From positions 86,867,816 through 86,931,815 of the forward strand of contig NC_133546.1 in NCBI RefSeq assembly GCF_048773025.1: 64,000 bases of DNA, read 5' to 3'. The notes below the pieces were generated by a model. The model did no database searches. It was given only the letters and a program-made list of their open reading frames with translations, and was not told where the DNA came from. Positions 35,485-48,200 of this stretch are shown here, piece after piece. This DNA is from Camelus bactrianus. Its lineage: Eukaryota > Chordata > Mammalia > Artiodactyla > Camelidae. The position numbers were made by a program, and so were the translations under genes. How positions within the stretch are numbered: position 1 is the stretch's first letter; every line of letters starts with the position of its first letter.

Positions 35485-36968
35485 AGTCTCTCCAAATGCT
35501 AATTTATGAGAGATAAGTGTGTGTAAAAGCCGTCCTTCACCTAGCTTGTTGGGAACACAAAGTTTCTTTTCACTTGCAAACTCCACTCCATACATATATA
35601 TGGGGAGGTACTAGCTCCAAATCCGTTTTACAGTGAAAACTGCAGGAACTTCAAACCGGCACTAGGAAACAGACTGAGAAACCAGAGTAAAATTTCACCT
35701 GCAAACGGTTCCCATTGTGCTAGATGAACGAAAGTCTCTCCACACGCTCAGGTCTGAGAGATAAGTGTTGTGAAAGCCGTCCTTCACCTAGCTTGTTGGG
35801 AACACAAAGTTTCTTTTCACTTGCAAACTCCACTCCATACATATATATGGGGAGGTACTAGCTCCAACTCGGTTTTATAGTGCAAACTGCAGGAAATTCA
35901 AACTGGCACTAGGAAACAGACTGAGAAACCATAGTAAAAGTTTCTCCTGCAACCCGTTCCCTTTGTGCTAGATGAACGAACGTCTCTCCACATGCTCAGT
36001 TCTGAGAGAAAATTGTGTGGGAAAGCCGTCCTTCACCAAGCTTGTTGGGAACACAAAGTTTCTTTTCACTTGCAATCCCCACTCCATAAAAATATATGGG
36101 GAAGTACTAGTTCCAACTCGGTTTTACAGTGAAAACTGCAGGAACTTGTAACCGGCACTAGGAAACAGACTGAGACCCAGAGTAATAGTTTCTCCTGCAA
36201 CCCGTTCCGTTTTTGCTAGATGAACGAACGACTCTCCACATACTCAGTTCTGAGAGATAAGTGTGTGTGAAAGCCGTCCTTCACCTAGCTTGTTGGGAAC
36301 ACAAAGTTTATTTTCACTTGCAAACTCCACTCCATACATATATATGGGGAGGTACAAGCTCCAACTCGGTTTTACAGTGAAAACTGCAGGAACATCAAAA
36401 CGGCACTAGGAAAAAGACTGAGAAACCAGAGTAAAAGTTTCTCCTGCAACCCGTTCCCTTTGTGCTAGATGAACGAACGTCTCTCCACATGCTCAGTTCT
36501 GAGAGATAATTGTGTGTGAAAGCCGTCCTTCACCTAGCTTCTTGGGAACACAAAGTTTCTTTTCACTTGCAAACTCCACTCCATACATATATATGGGGAT
36601 TTACTAGCTCCAACTCGGTTTTACAGTGAAAAATGCAGGAACTTCAAACCGGCACTATTAAACAGACTGAGAACCCAGAGTAAAAGTTTCTCCTGCAACC
36701 CGTTCAGTTTGTGCTAGATGAACGAACGTCTCTCCACATGCTCAGTTCTGAGAGATAAGTGTGTGTGAAAGCCGTCCTTCACCTAGCTTGTTGGGATCAC
36801 AAACTTTCTTTTCACTTGCAAACTCCAGTCCATATGTATATATATAGGGAGGTACTAGCTCAAACTCGGTTTTACAGAGAAAACTGCAGGAAATTCAAAC
36901 TGGCACTAGGAAACAGACTGAGAAACCAGAGTAAAAGTTTCTCCTGCAACCCGTTCCCTTTGTGCTAG
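35017..36968 (+). repeat. HOR block A, paralogue of 47.98-49.69 and 58.94-60.89 kb
   Basis: Landmarks match block C at a constant 23,926 bp (35,017/58,943; 35,413/59,339; 36,759/60,685). They match block B at 12,966 and then 12,717 bp (35,017/47,983; 36,759/49,476). The change of 249 bp shows that block B lacks one monomer that A and C keep. Confidence 0.85.
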
Positions 36969-37714
36969 ATGAACGAACGTCTCTCCACATGCTCAGTTCT
37001 GAGAGATAAGTGTGTGTGAAAGCCGTCCTTCACCTAGCTTGTTGGGAACACAAAGTTTCTTTTCACTTGAATTCCCCACTCCATACATATATATGGGGAA
37101 GTACTAGCTCCAACTCGGTTTTACAGTGAAAACTGCAGGAACTTGTAACCGGCACTAGGAAACAGACTGAGACCCAGAGTAAAAGTTTTTCCTGCAACCC
37201 GTTCCGTTTTTGCTAGATGAACGAACGTCTCTCCACATGCTCAGTTCTGAGAGATAAGTGTGTGTGAAAGCCGTCCTTCACCTAGCTTGTTGGGAACACA
37301 AACTTTCTTTTCACTTGCAAACTCCACTCCATACATATATATGGGGATTTACTAGCTCCAACTCGGTTTTACAGTGTAAAATGCAGGAACTTCAAACCGA
37401 CACTATTAAACAGACTGAGATCCCAGAGTAAAAGTTTCCCCTGCAACCCGTTCATTTGTGCTAGATGAACGAAAGTCTCTCCACATGCTCAGTTCTGAGA
37501 GATAAGTGTGTTTGAAAGCCGTCCTTCACCTTGCTTATTGGGAACACAATCTTTCTTTTCACTTGCAAACTCCAGTCCATATGTATATATATAGGGAGGT
37601 ACTAGCTCAAACTCGGTTTTACAGTGAAAACTGCAGGAAATTCACACTGGCACTAGGAAACAGACTGAGAAACCAGAGTAAAAGTTTCTCCTGCAACCCG
37701 TTCCCTTTGTGCTA

Positions 37715-40700
37715 GATGAACGAACGTCTCTCCACATGCTCAGTTCTGAGAGTTAAGTGTGTGTGAAAGCCGTCCTTCACCTAGCTTGTTGGGAACACAA
37801 ACTTTCTTTTCACTTGCAAACTCCAGTCCATATGTATATATATAGGGAGGTACTAGCTCAAACTCGGTTTTACAGTGAAAACTGCAGGAACTTCAAAACG
37901 GCACTAGGAAACAGACTGAGACCCAGAGTAAAAGTTTCTCCTGCAACCCTTTCCCTTTTTGCTAGATGAACGAACGTCTCTCCACATGCTCAGTTCTGAG
38001 AGATAAGTGTGTGTGAAAGCCGTCCTTCACCTAGCTTGTTGGGAACACAAAGTTTCTTTTCACTTGCAAACTCCACTCCATACATATATATGGGGAGGTA
38101 CTAGCTCCAAATCGGTTTTACAGTGAAAACTGCAGGAACTTCAAAACGGCACTAGGAAACAGACTGAGAAACCAGAGTAAAATTTCACCTGCCACCAGTT
38201 CCCATTGTGCTAGATGAACGAAAGTCTCTCCACATGCTCAGGTCTGAGAGATAAATGTGTGTGAAAGCCGTACTTAAACTAGCTTGTTGGGAACACAAAG
38301 TTTCTTTTCACTTGCAAACTCCAGTCCATACATATATATGGGGAGGTACTAGCTCCAACTCGGTTTTACAGTGAAAACTGCAGGAACTTCAAACCGGCAC
38401 TAGGAAACAGACTGAGAAACCAGAGTAAAAGTTTCTCCTGCAACCCGTTCCCTTTGTGCTAGATGAACGAAAGTCTCTCCACATGCTCAGTTCTGAGAGA
38501 TAAGTGTGTGTGAAAGCCGTCCTTCACCTAGCTTGTTGGGAACACAAAGTTTCTTTTCACTTGCAAACTCCACTCCATACATATATATGGGGATTTACTA
38601 GCTCCAACTCGGTTTTACAGTGTAAAATGCAGGAACTTCAAACCGGCACTATTAAACAGACTGAGATCCCAGAGTAAAAGTTTCTCCTGCAACCCGTTCA
38701 GTTTGTGCTAGATGAACGAAAGTCTCTCCACATGCTCAGTTCTGAGAGATAAGTGTGTGTGAAAGCCGTCCTTCACCAAGCTTGTTGGGAACACAAACTT
38801 TCTTTTCACTTGCAAACTCTAGTCCATATGTATATATATAGGGAGGTACTAGCTCAAACTCGGTTTTACAGTGAAAACTGCAGGAAATTCAAACTGGCAC
38901 TAGGAAACAGACTGAGAAACCAGAGTAAAAGTTTCTCCTGCAACCCGTTCCTTTGTGCTAGATGAACGAACGTCTCTCCACATGCTCACTTCTGAGAGTT
39001 AATTGTGTGTGAAAGCCGTCCTTCACCTAGCTTGTTGGGAACACAAAGTTTCTTTTCACTTGCAAACTCCAGTCCATATTTATATATATAGGGAGGTACT
39101 AGCTGAAACTCGGTTTTACAGTGAAAACTGCAGGAAATTCAAAACGGCACTAGGAAAAAGACTGAGAAACCAGAGTAAAAGTTTCTCCTGCAACCTGTTC
39201 CCTTTGTGCTAGATGAACAAACTTCTCTCCACATGCTCAGTTGTGAGAGATAAGTGTGTGTGAAAGCCGTCATTCACCTAGCTTGTTGGGAACACAAAGT
39301 TTCTTTTCACTTGCAAACTCCACTCCATACATATATATGGGGAGGTACTAGCTCCAAATCGGTTTTACAGTGAAAACTGCAGGAACTTCAAAACGGCACT
39401 AGGAAACAGACTGAGAAACCAGAGTAAAATTTCACCTGCAACCCGTTCCCATTGTGCTAGATGAACGAAAGTCTCTCCACATGCTCAGGTCTGAGAGATA
39501 AGTGTGTGTGAAAGCCGTACTTAAATTAGCTTGTTGGGAACACAAAGTTTCTTTTCACTTGCAAACTCCAGTCCATACATATATATGGGGAGGTACTAGC
39601 TCCAACTCGGTTTTACAGTGAAAACTGCAGGAACTTCAAACCGGCACTAGGAAACAGACTGAGAAACCAGAGTAAAAGTTTCTCCTGCAACCCGTTCCCT
39701 TTGTGCTAGATGAACGAAAGTCTCTCCACATGCTCAGTTCTGAGAGATAAGTGTGTGTGAAAGCCGTCCTTCACCTAGCTTGTTGGGAACACAAAGTTTC
39801 TTTTCACTTGCAAACTCCACTCCATACATATATATGGGGATTTACTAGCTCCAACTCGGTTTTACAGTGTAAAATGCAGGAAATTCAAACCGGCACTATT
39901 AAACAGACTGAGATCCCAGAGTAAAAGTTTCTCCTGCAACCCGTTCAGTTTGTGTTAGATGAACGAAAGTCTCTCCACATGCTCAGTTCTGAGAGATAAG
40001 TGTGTGTGAAAGCCGTCCTTCACCTAGCTTGTTGGGAACACAATCTTTCTTTTCACTTGCAAACTCCAGTCCATATGTATATATATAGGGAGGTACTAGC
40101 TCAAACTCGGTTTTACAGTGAAAACTGCAGGAAATTCAAACTGGCACTAGGAAACAGACTGAGAAACCAGAGTAAAAGTTTCTCCTGCAACCCGTTCCCT
40201 TTGTGCTAGATGAACGAACGTCTCTCCACATGCTCAGTTCTGAGAGTTAAGTGTGTGTGAAAGCCGTCCTTCACCTAGCTTGTTGGGAACACAAAGTTTC
40301 TTTTCACTTGCAAACTCCAGTCCATATGTATATATATAGGGAGGTACTAGCTCAAACTCGGTTTTACAGTGAAAACTGCAGGAACTTCAAAACGGCACTA
40401 GGAAACAGACTGAGAAACCAGAGTAAAATTTCAACTTCAACCCGTTCCCATTGTGCTAGATGAACGAAAGTCTCTCCACATGCTCAGGTCTGAGAGATAA
40501 GTGTGTGTGAAAGCCGTACTTAAACTAGCTTGTTGGGAACACAAAGTTTCTTTTCACTTGCAAACTCCAGTCCATACATATATATGGGGAGGTACTAGCT
40601 CCAACTCGGTTTTACAGTGAAAACTGCAGGAACTTCAAACCGGCACTAGGAAACAGACTGAGAAACCAGAGTAAAAGTTTCTCCTGCAACCCGTTCCATT

Positions 40701-41208
40701 TGTGCTAGATGAACGAAAGTCTCTCCACATGCTCAGTTCTGAGAGATAAGTGTGTGTGAAAGCCGTCCTTCACCTAGCTTGTTGGGAACACAAAGTTTCT
40801 TTTCACTTGCAAACTCCACTCCATACATATATATGGGGATTTACTAGCTCCAACTCGTTTTTACAGTGTAAAATGCAGGAACTTCAAACCGGCACTATTA
40901 AACAGACTGAGAACCCAGAGTAAAAGTTTCTCCTGCAACCCGTTCAGTTTGTGCTAGATGAACGAAAGTCTCTCCACATGCTCAGTTCTGAGAGATAAGT
41001 GTGTGTGAAAGCCGTCTTTCACCTAGCTTGTTGGGAACACAAACTTTCTTTTCACTTGCAAACTCCAGTCCATATGTATATATATAGGGAGGTACTAGCT
41101 CAAACTCGGTTTTACAGTGAAAACTGCAGGAAATTCAAACTGGCACTAGGAAACAGACTGAGAAACCAGAGTAAAAGTTTCTCCTGCAACCCGTTCCCTT
41201 TGTGCTAG
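37715..41208 (+). repeat. HOR block P, paralogue of 52,673-56,166
   Basis: Landmarks lie 14,957-14,958 bp from those of block Q over about 3.5 kb (38,753/53,710; 39,003/53,961; 40,000/54,958; 40,251/55,209; 40,999/55,957). The internal order is a 4-5-monomer module: AAAATTTCACC type, a TACTTAAACTAGC monomer, CTATTAAAC type, then one or two CATATGTATA types. The module repeats at roughly 1.0-1.25 kb. Confidence 0.85.
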
Positions 41209-44200
41209 ATGAACGAACGTCTCTCCACATGCTCACTTCTGAAGAGTTAAGTGTGTGTGAAAGCCGTCCTTCACCTAGCTTGTTGGGAACACAAAATTTC
41301 TTTTCACTTGCAAACTCCAGTCCATATGTATATATATAGGGAGGTACTAGCTCAAACTCGGTTTTACAGTGAAAACTGCAGGAAATTCAAAACGGCACTA
41401 GGAAAAAGACTGAGAAACCAGAGTAAAAGTTTCTCCTGCAACCCGTTCCCTTTGTGCTAGATGAACAAACTTCTCTCCACATGCTCAGTTCTGAGAGATA
41501 AGTGTGTGTGAAAGCCTTCCTTCACCTAGCTTGTTGGGAACACAAAGTTTCTTTTCACTTGCAAACTCCACTCCATACATATATATGGGGACGTACTATC
41601 TCCAACTCGGTTTTACAGTGAAAAATGCAGGAACTTCAAACTGGCACTAGGAAACAGACTGAGAAACCAGAGTAAAAGATTCTCCTGCAACCCGTTCCTT
41701 TGTGCTAGATGAACGAACGTCTCTCCACATGCTCACTTCTGAGAGTTAATTGTGTGTGAAAGCCGTCCTTCACCTAGCTTGTTGGGAACACAAAGTTTCT
41801 TTTCACTTGCAAACTCCAGTCCATATTTATATATATAGGGAGGTACTAGCTGAAACTCGGTTTTACAGTGAAAACTGCAGGAAATTCAAAACGGCACTAG
41901 GAAAAAGACTGAGAAACCAGAGTAAAAGTTTCTCCTGCAACCTGTTCCCTTTGTGCTAGATGAACAAACTTCTCTCCACATGCTCAGTTCTGAGAGATAA
42001 GTGTGTGTGAAAGCCGTCCTTCACCTAGCTTGTTGGGAACACAAAGTTTCTTTTCACTTGCAAACTCCACTCCATACATATATATGGGGAGGTACTAGCT
42101 CCAAATCGGTTTTACAGTGAAAACTGCAGGAACTTCAAAACGGCACTAGGAAACAGACTGAGAAACCAGAGTAAAATTTCACCTGCAACCCGTTCCCATG
42201 GTGCTAGATGAACGAAAGTCTCTCCACATGCTCAGGTCTGAGAGACAAGTGTGTGTGAAAGCCGTACTTAAATTAGCTTGTTGGGAACACAAAGTTTCTT
42301 TTCACTTGCAAACTCCAGTCCATACATATATATGGGGAGGTACTAGCTCCAACTCGGTTTTACAGTGAAAACTGCAGGAACTTCAAACCGGCACTAGGAA
42401 ACAGACTGAGAAACCAGAGTAAAAGTTTCTCCTGCAACCCGTTCCCTTTGTGCTAGATGAACGAAAGTCTCTCCACATGCTCAGTTCTGAGAGATAAGTG
42501 TGTGTGAAAGCCGTCCTTCACCTAGCTTGTTGGGAACACAAAGTTTCTTTTCACTTGCAAACTCCACTCCATACATATATATGGGGATTTACTAGCTCCA
42601 ACTCGGTTTTACAGTGTAAAATGCAGGAACTTCAAACCGGCACTATTAAACAGACTGAGATCCCAGAGTAAAAGTTTCTCCTGCAACCCGTTCAGTTTGT
42701 GTTAGATGAACGAAAGTCTCTCCACATGCTCAGTTCTGAGAGATAAGTGTGTGTGAAAGCCGTCCTTCACCTAGCTTGTTGGGAACACAATCTTTCTTTT
42801 CACTTGCAAACTCCAGTCCATATGTATATATATAGGGAGGTACTAGCTCAAACTCGGTTTTACAGTGAAAACTGCAGGAAATTCAAAACGGCACTAGGAA
42901 AAAGACTGAGAAACCAGAGTAAAAGTTTCTCCTGCAACCCGTTCCCTTTGTGCTAGATGAACAAACTTCTCTCCACATGCTCAGTTCTGAGAGATAAGTG
43001 TGTGTGAAAGCCTTCCTTCACCTAGCTTGTTGGGAACACAAAGTTTCTTTTCACTTGCAAACTCCACTCCATACATATATATGGGGACGTACTAGCTCCA
43101 ACTCGGTTTTACAGTTAAAAATGCAGGAACTTCAAACCGGCACTAGGAAACAGACTGAGATACCAGAGTAAAAGTTTCCCCTTCAACCCGTTCCCTTTGT
43201 GCTAGACGAACGAAAGTCTCTCCACATGCTCAGTTCTGAGAGATAAGTGTGTGTGAAAGCCGTCCTTCACCTAGCTTGTTGGGAACACAAAGTTTCTTTT
43301 CACTTGCAAACTCCACTCCATACATATATATGGGGATTTACTAGCTCCAACTCGGTTTTACAGTGTAAAATGCAGGAACTTCAAACCGGCACTATTAAAC
43401 AGACTGAGATCCCAGAGTAAAAGTTTCTCCTGCAACCCGTTCAGTTTGTGTTAGATGAACGAAAGTCTCTCCACATGCTCAGTTCTGAGAGATAAGTGTG
43501 TGTGAAAGCCGTCTTTCACCTAGCTTGTTGGGAACACAATCTTTCTTTTCACTTGCAAACTCCAGTCCATATGTATATATATAGGGAGGTACTAGCTCAA
43601 ACTCGGTTTTACAGTGAAAACTGCAGGAAATTCAAACTGGCACTAGGAAACAGACTGAGAAACCAGAGTAAAAGTTTCTCCTGCAACCCGTTCACTTTGT
43701 GCTAGATGAACGAACGTCTCTCCACATGCTCAGTTCTGAGAGTTAAGTGTGTGTGAAAGCCGTCCTTCACCTAGCTTGTTGGGAACACAAAGTTTCTTTT
43801 CACTTGCAAACTCCAGTCCATATGTATATATATAGGGAGGAACTAGCTCAAACTCGGTTTTACAGTGAAAACTGCAGGAACTTCAAAACGGCACTAGGAA
43901 ACAGACTGAGAAACCAGAGTAAAATTTCACCTTCAACCCGTTCCCATTGTGCTAGATGAACGAAAGTCTCTCCACATGCTCAGGTCTGAGAGATAAGTGT
44001 GTGTGAAAGCCGTACTTAAACTAGCTTGTTGGGAACACAAAGTTTCTTTTCACTTGCAAACTCCAGTCCATACATATATATGGGGAGGTACTAGCTCCAA
44101 CTTGGTTTTACAGTGAAAACTGCAGGAACTTCAAACCGGCACTAGGAAACAGACTGAGAAACCAGAGTAAAAGTTTCTCCTGCAACCCGTTCCATTTGTG

Positions 44201-45206
44201 CTAGATGAACGAAAGTCTCTCCACATGCTCAGTTCTGAGAGTTAAGTGTGTGTGAAAGCCGTCCTTCACCTAGCTTGTTGGGAACACAAAGTTTCTTTTC
44301 ACTTGCAAACTCCACTCCATACATATATATGGGGATTTACTAGCTCCAACTCGGTTTTACAGTGTAAAATGCAGGAACTTCAAACCGGCACTAGGAAACA
44401 GACTGAGATAACAGAGTAAAAGTTTCTCCTGCAACCCGTTCCCTTTGTGCTAGATGAACGAACGTCTCTCCACATGCTCACTTCTGAAGAGTTAAGTGTG
44501 TGTGAAAGCCGTCCTTCACCTAGCTTGTTGGGAACACAAAGTTTCTTTTCACTTGCAAACTCCACTCCATACATATATATGGGGAGGTACTAGCTCCAAC
44601 TCGATTTTACAGTGAAAACTGCAGGAACTTCAAACCGGCACTAGGAAACAGACTGAGAACCCAGAGTAAAAGTTTCTCCTGCAACCCGTTCAGTTTGTGC
44701 TAGATGAACGAAAGTCTCTCCACATGCTCAGTTCTGAGAGATAAGTGTGTGTGAAAGCCGTCTTTCACCTAGCTTGTTGGGAACACAAAGTTTCTTTTCA
44801 CTTGCAAACTCCAGTCCATATGTATATATATAGGGAGGTACTAGCTCAAACTCGGTTTTACAGTGAAAACTGCAGGAAATTCAAACTGGCACTAGGAAAC
44901 AGACTGAGAAACCAGAGTAAAAGTTTCTCCTGCAACCCGTTCCCTTTGTGCTAGATGAACGAACGTCTCTCCACATGCTCACTTCTGAAGAGTTAAGTGT
45001 GTGTGAAAGCCGTCCTTCACCTAGCTTGTTGGGAACACAAAATTTCTTTTCACTTGCAAACTCCAGTCCATATGTATATATATAGGGAGGTACTAGCTCA
45101 AACTCGGTTTTACAGTGAAAACTGCAGGAAATTCAAAACGGCACTAGGAAAAAGACTGAGAAACCAGAGTAAATGTTTCTCCTGCAACCCGTTCCCTTTG
45201 TGCTAG
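41209..45206 (+). repeat. Rearranged 4-5-monomer modules
   Basis: The same modules as in block P continue in a changed order. About 41,632-42,885 repeats about 38,885-40,138 at 2,747 bp. The pair 43,496 and 43,747 repeats 40,000 and 40,251 at 3,496 bp, and the pair 44,745 and 44,997 repeats 40,999 and 41,251 at 3,746 bp; the 250 bp change equals one extra monomer, near 44.47-44.70 kb. An inserted A gives CTGAAGAGTT at about 41,240, 44,486 and 44,989, linking those monomers. Confidence 0.75.
44252..44460 (+). repeat. Hybrid monomer: TTTAC/GTGTAAAATGC head, standard tail
   Basis: GGGGATTTACTAG and GTGTAAAATGC belong to the CTATTAAAC subtype, but the unit continues as CACTAGGAAACAGACTGAGATAACAG with CCCGTTCCCTTTG. 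The switch lies near 44,391-44,395, a different place from the other hybrids. Confidence 0.7.
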
Positions 45207-48200
45207 ATGAACAACTTCTCTCCACATGCTCAGTTCTGAGAGATAAGTGTGTGTGAAAGCCTTCCTTCACCTAGCTTGTTGGGAACACAAAGTTTCTTTT
45301 CACTTGCAAACTCCACTCCATACATATATATGGGGACGTACTAGCTCCAACTCGGTTTTACAGTGAAAAATGCAGGAACTTCAAACCGGCACTAGGAAAC
45401 AGACTGAGATACCAGAGTAAAAGTTTCCCCTTCAACCCGTTCCCTTTGTGCTAGACGAACGAAAGTCTCTCCACATGCTAAGTTATGAGAGATAAGTGTG
45501 TGTAAAAGCCGTCCTTCACCTAGCTTGTTGGGAACACAAAGTTTCTTTTCACTTGCAAACTCCACTCCATACATATATATGGGGAGGTACTAGCTCCAAC
45601 TCGATTTTACAGTGAAAACTGCAGGAACTTCAAACCGGCACTAGGAAACAGACTGAGAAACCAGAGTAAAAGTTTCTCCTGCAACCCGTTCCATTTGTGC
45701 TAGATGAACGAACGTCTCTCCACATGCTCAGTTCTGAGAGATAAGTGTTGTGAAAGCCGTCCTTCACCTAGCTTGTTGGGAACACAAAGTTTCTTTTCAA
45801 TTGCAAACTCCACTCCATACATATATATGGGGAGGTACTAGCTCCAACTCGGTTTTATAGTGAAAACTGCAGGAACTTCAAAACGGCACTAGGAAACAGA
45901 CTGAGATACCAGAGTAAAAGTTTCTCCTGCATCCCGTTCATTTTGTGCTAGATGAACGAACGTTTCTCCACATGCTCTGTTCTGAGAGATAAGTGTGTGT
46001 GAAAGCCGTACTTCAACTAGCTTGTTGGGAACACAAAGTTTCTTTTCACTTGGAAACTCCACTCCATACATATATATGGGGAGGTACTAGCTCCAACTCG
46101 GTTTTACAGTGAAAACTGCAGGAACTTCAAACCGGCACTAGGAAACAGACTGAGAAACCAGAGTAAATGTTTCTCCTACAACCGGTTCCCTTTGTGCTAA
46201 ATGAACGAACGTCTCTCCACATGGTCAGTTCTGAGAGATAAGTGTGTGTGAAAGCCGTCCTTCACCTAGCTTGTTGGGAACACAAACTTTCTTTTCACAT
46301 GCAAACTCCAGTCCATACTTATATATGGGGAGGTACTAGATCCAACTCGGTTTTACAGTGAAACCTGCAGGAACTTCAAACTGGCACTAGGAAACAGACT
46401 GAGAAACCAGAGTAAAAGTTTCTCCTGCAAACCGTTCCCTTTGTGTTAGATGAACGAACGTCTCTCCACATGCACAGTTCTGAGAGATAAGTGTGTGTGA
46501 AAGCCGTCCTTCACCTAACTTGTTGGGAATACAAAGTTTCTTTTCACTTGCAAACTACAGTTAGTACATATATATGGGGAGGTACTAGCTCCAACTCGAT
46601 TTTACAGTGAAAACTGCAGGAACTTCAAACCGGCACTAGGAAACAGACTAAGAAACCAGAGTAAAACTTTCTCCTGCAAAACGTTCCCTTTGTGCTAGAT
46701 GAACGAACGTCTCTCCACATGCTCAGTTCTGAGAGATAATTGTGTGTGAAAGCCGTCCTTCACATAGCTTTTGGGAACACAAAGTTTCTTTTCACTTGCA
46801 CTCCCCACTCCATACATATATATGGGGAGGTACTAGCTCCAACTCGATTTTACAGTGAAAACTGCAGGAACTTGTAACCGGCACTAGGAAACAGACTGAG
46901 ACCCAGAGTAAAAGTTTCTCCTGCAACCCTTTCCCTTTTTGCTAGATGAACGAACGTCTCTCCACATTCTCAGTTCTGAGAGATAAGTGTGTGTGAAAGC
47001 CGTCCTTCACCTAGCTTGTTGGGAAACAAAGTTTCTTTTCACTTTCAAACTCCACTCCATACATATATATGGGGAGGTACTATCTCCAAATCGGTTTTAC
47101 AGTGAAAACTGCAGGAACTTCAAAACGGCACTAGGAAACAGACTGAGAAACCAGAGAAAAATTTCACCTGCAACCCGTTCCCATTGTGCTAGATGAACGA
47201 AAGTCTCTCCACATGCTGAGGTCTGAGAGATAAGTGTGTGTGAAAGCCGTACGTAAACTAGCTTGTTGGGAACACAAAGTTCCTTTTCACTTGCAAACTC
47301 CAGTCCATACATATATATGGGGAGGTACTAGCTCCAACTCGGTTTTACAGTGAAAACTGCAGGAACTTCAAACCGGCACTAGGAAACAGACTGAGAAACC
47401 AGAGTAAAAGTTTCTCCTGCAACCCGTTCCCTTTGTGCTAGATGAACGAAATTCTCTCCACATGCTCAGTTCTGAGAGATAAGTGTGTGTGAAAGCCGTC
47501 CTTCACCTAGCTTGTCGGGAACACAAAGTTTCTTTTCACTTGCAAACTCCACTCCATACATATATATGGGGATTTACTAGCTCCAACTCCGTTTTACTGT
47601 GTAAAATGCAGGAACTTCAAACCGGCACTATTAAACAGACTGAGATCCCAGAGTAAAAGTTTCTCCTGCAACCCGTTCAGTTTGTGCTAGATGAACGAAA
47701 GTCTCTCCACATGCTCAGTTCTGAGAGATAAGTGTGTGTGAAAGCAGTCCTTCACCTAGCTTGTTGGGAACACAAAGTTTCTTTTCACTTGCAAACTCCA
47801 CTCCATACATATATATGGGGATTTACTAGCTCCAACTCGGTTTTACAGTGTAAAATGCAGGAACTTCAAACCGGCACTATTAAACAGACTGAGAACCCAG
47901 AGTAAAAGTTTCTCCTGCAACCCGTTCAGTTTGTGCTAGATGAACGAAAGTCTCTCCACATGCTCAGTTCTGAGAGATAAGTGTGTGTGAAAGCCGTCCT
48001 TCACCTAGCTTGTTGGGAACACAAACTTTCTTTTCACTTGCAAACTCCAGTCCATATGTATATATATATAGGGAGGTACTAGCTCAAACTCGGTTTTATA
48101 GTGAAAACTGCAGGAAATTCAAAACGGCACTAGGAAAAAGACTGAGAAACCAGAGTAAAAGTTTCCCCTGCAACCCGTTCCCTTTGTGCTAGATGAACAA

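Noticed and set aside
44997-45206. Block B starting earlier, at the 44,997 monomer, because it sits 10,960 bp from 55,957
   Set aside because: The spacing fits by register, but the variants differ (AAAACGGCACTAGGAAAAAG against AAACTGGCACTAGGAAACAG), so the shared block starts only at about 45,207/56,167.
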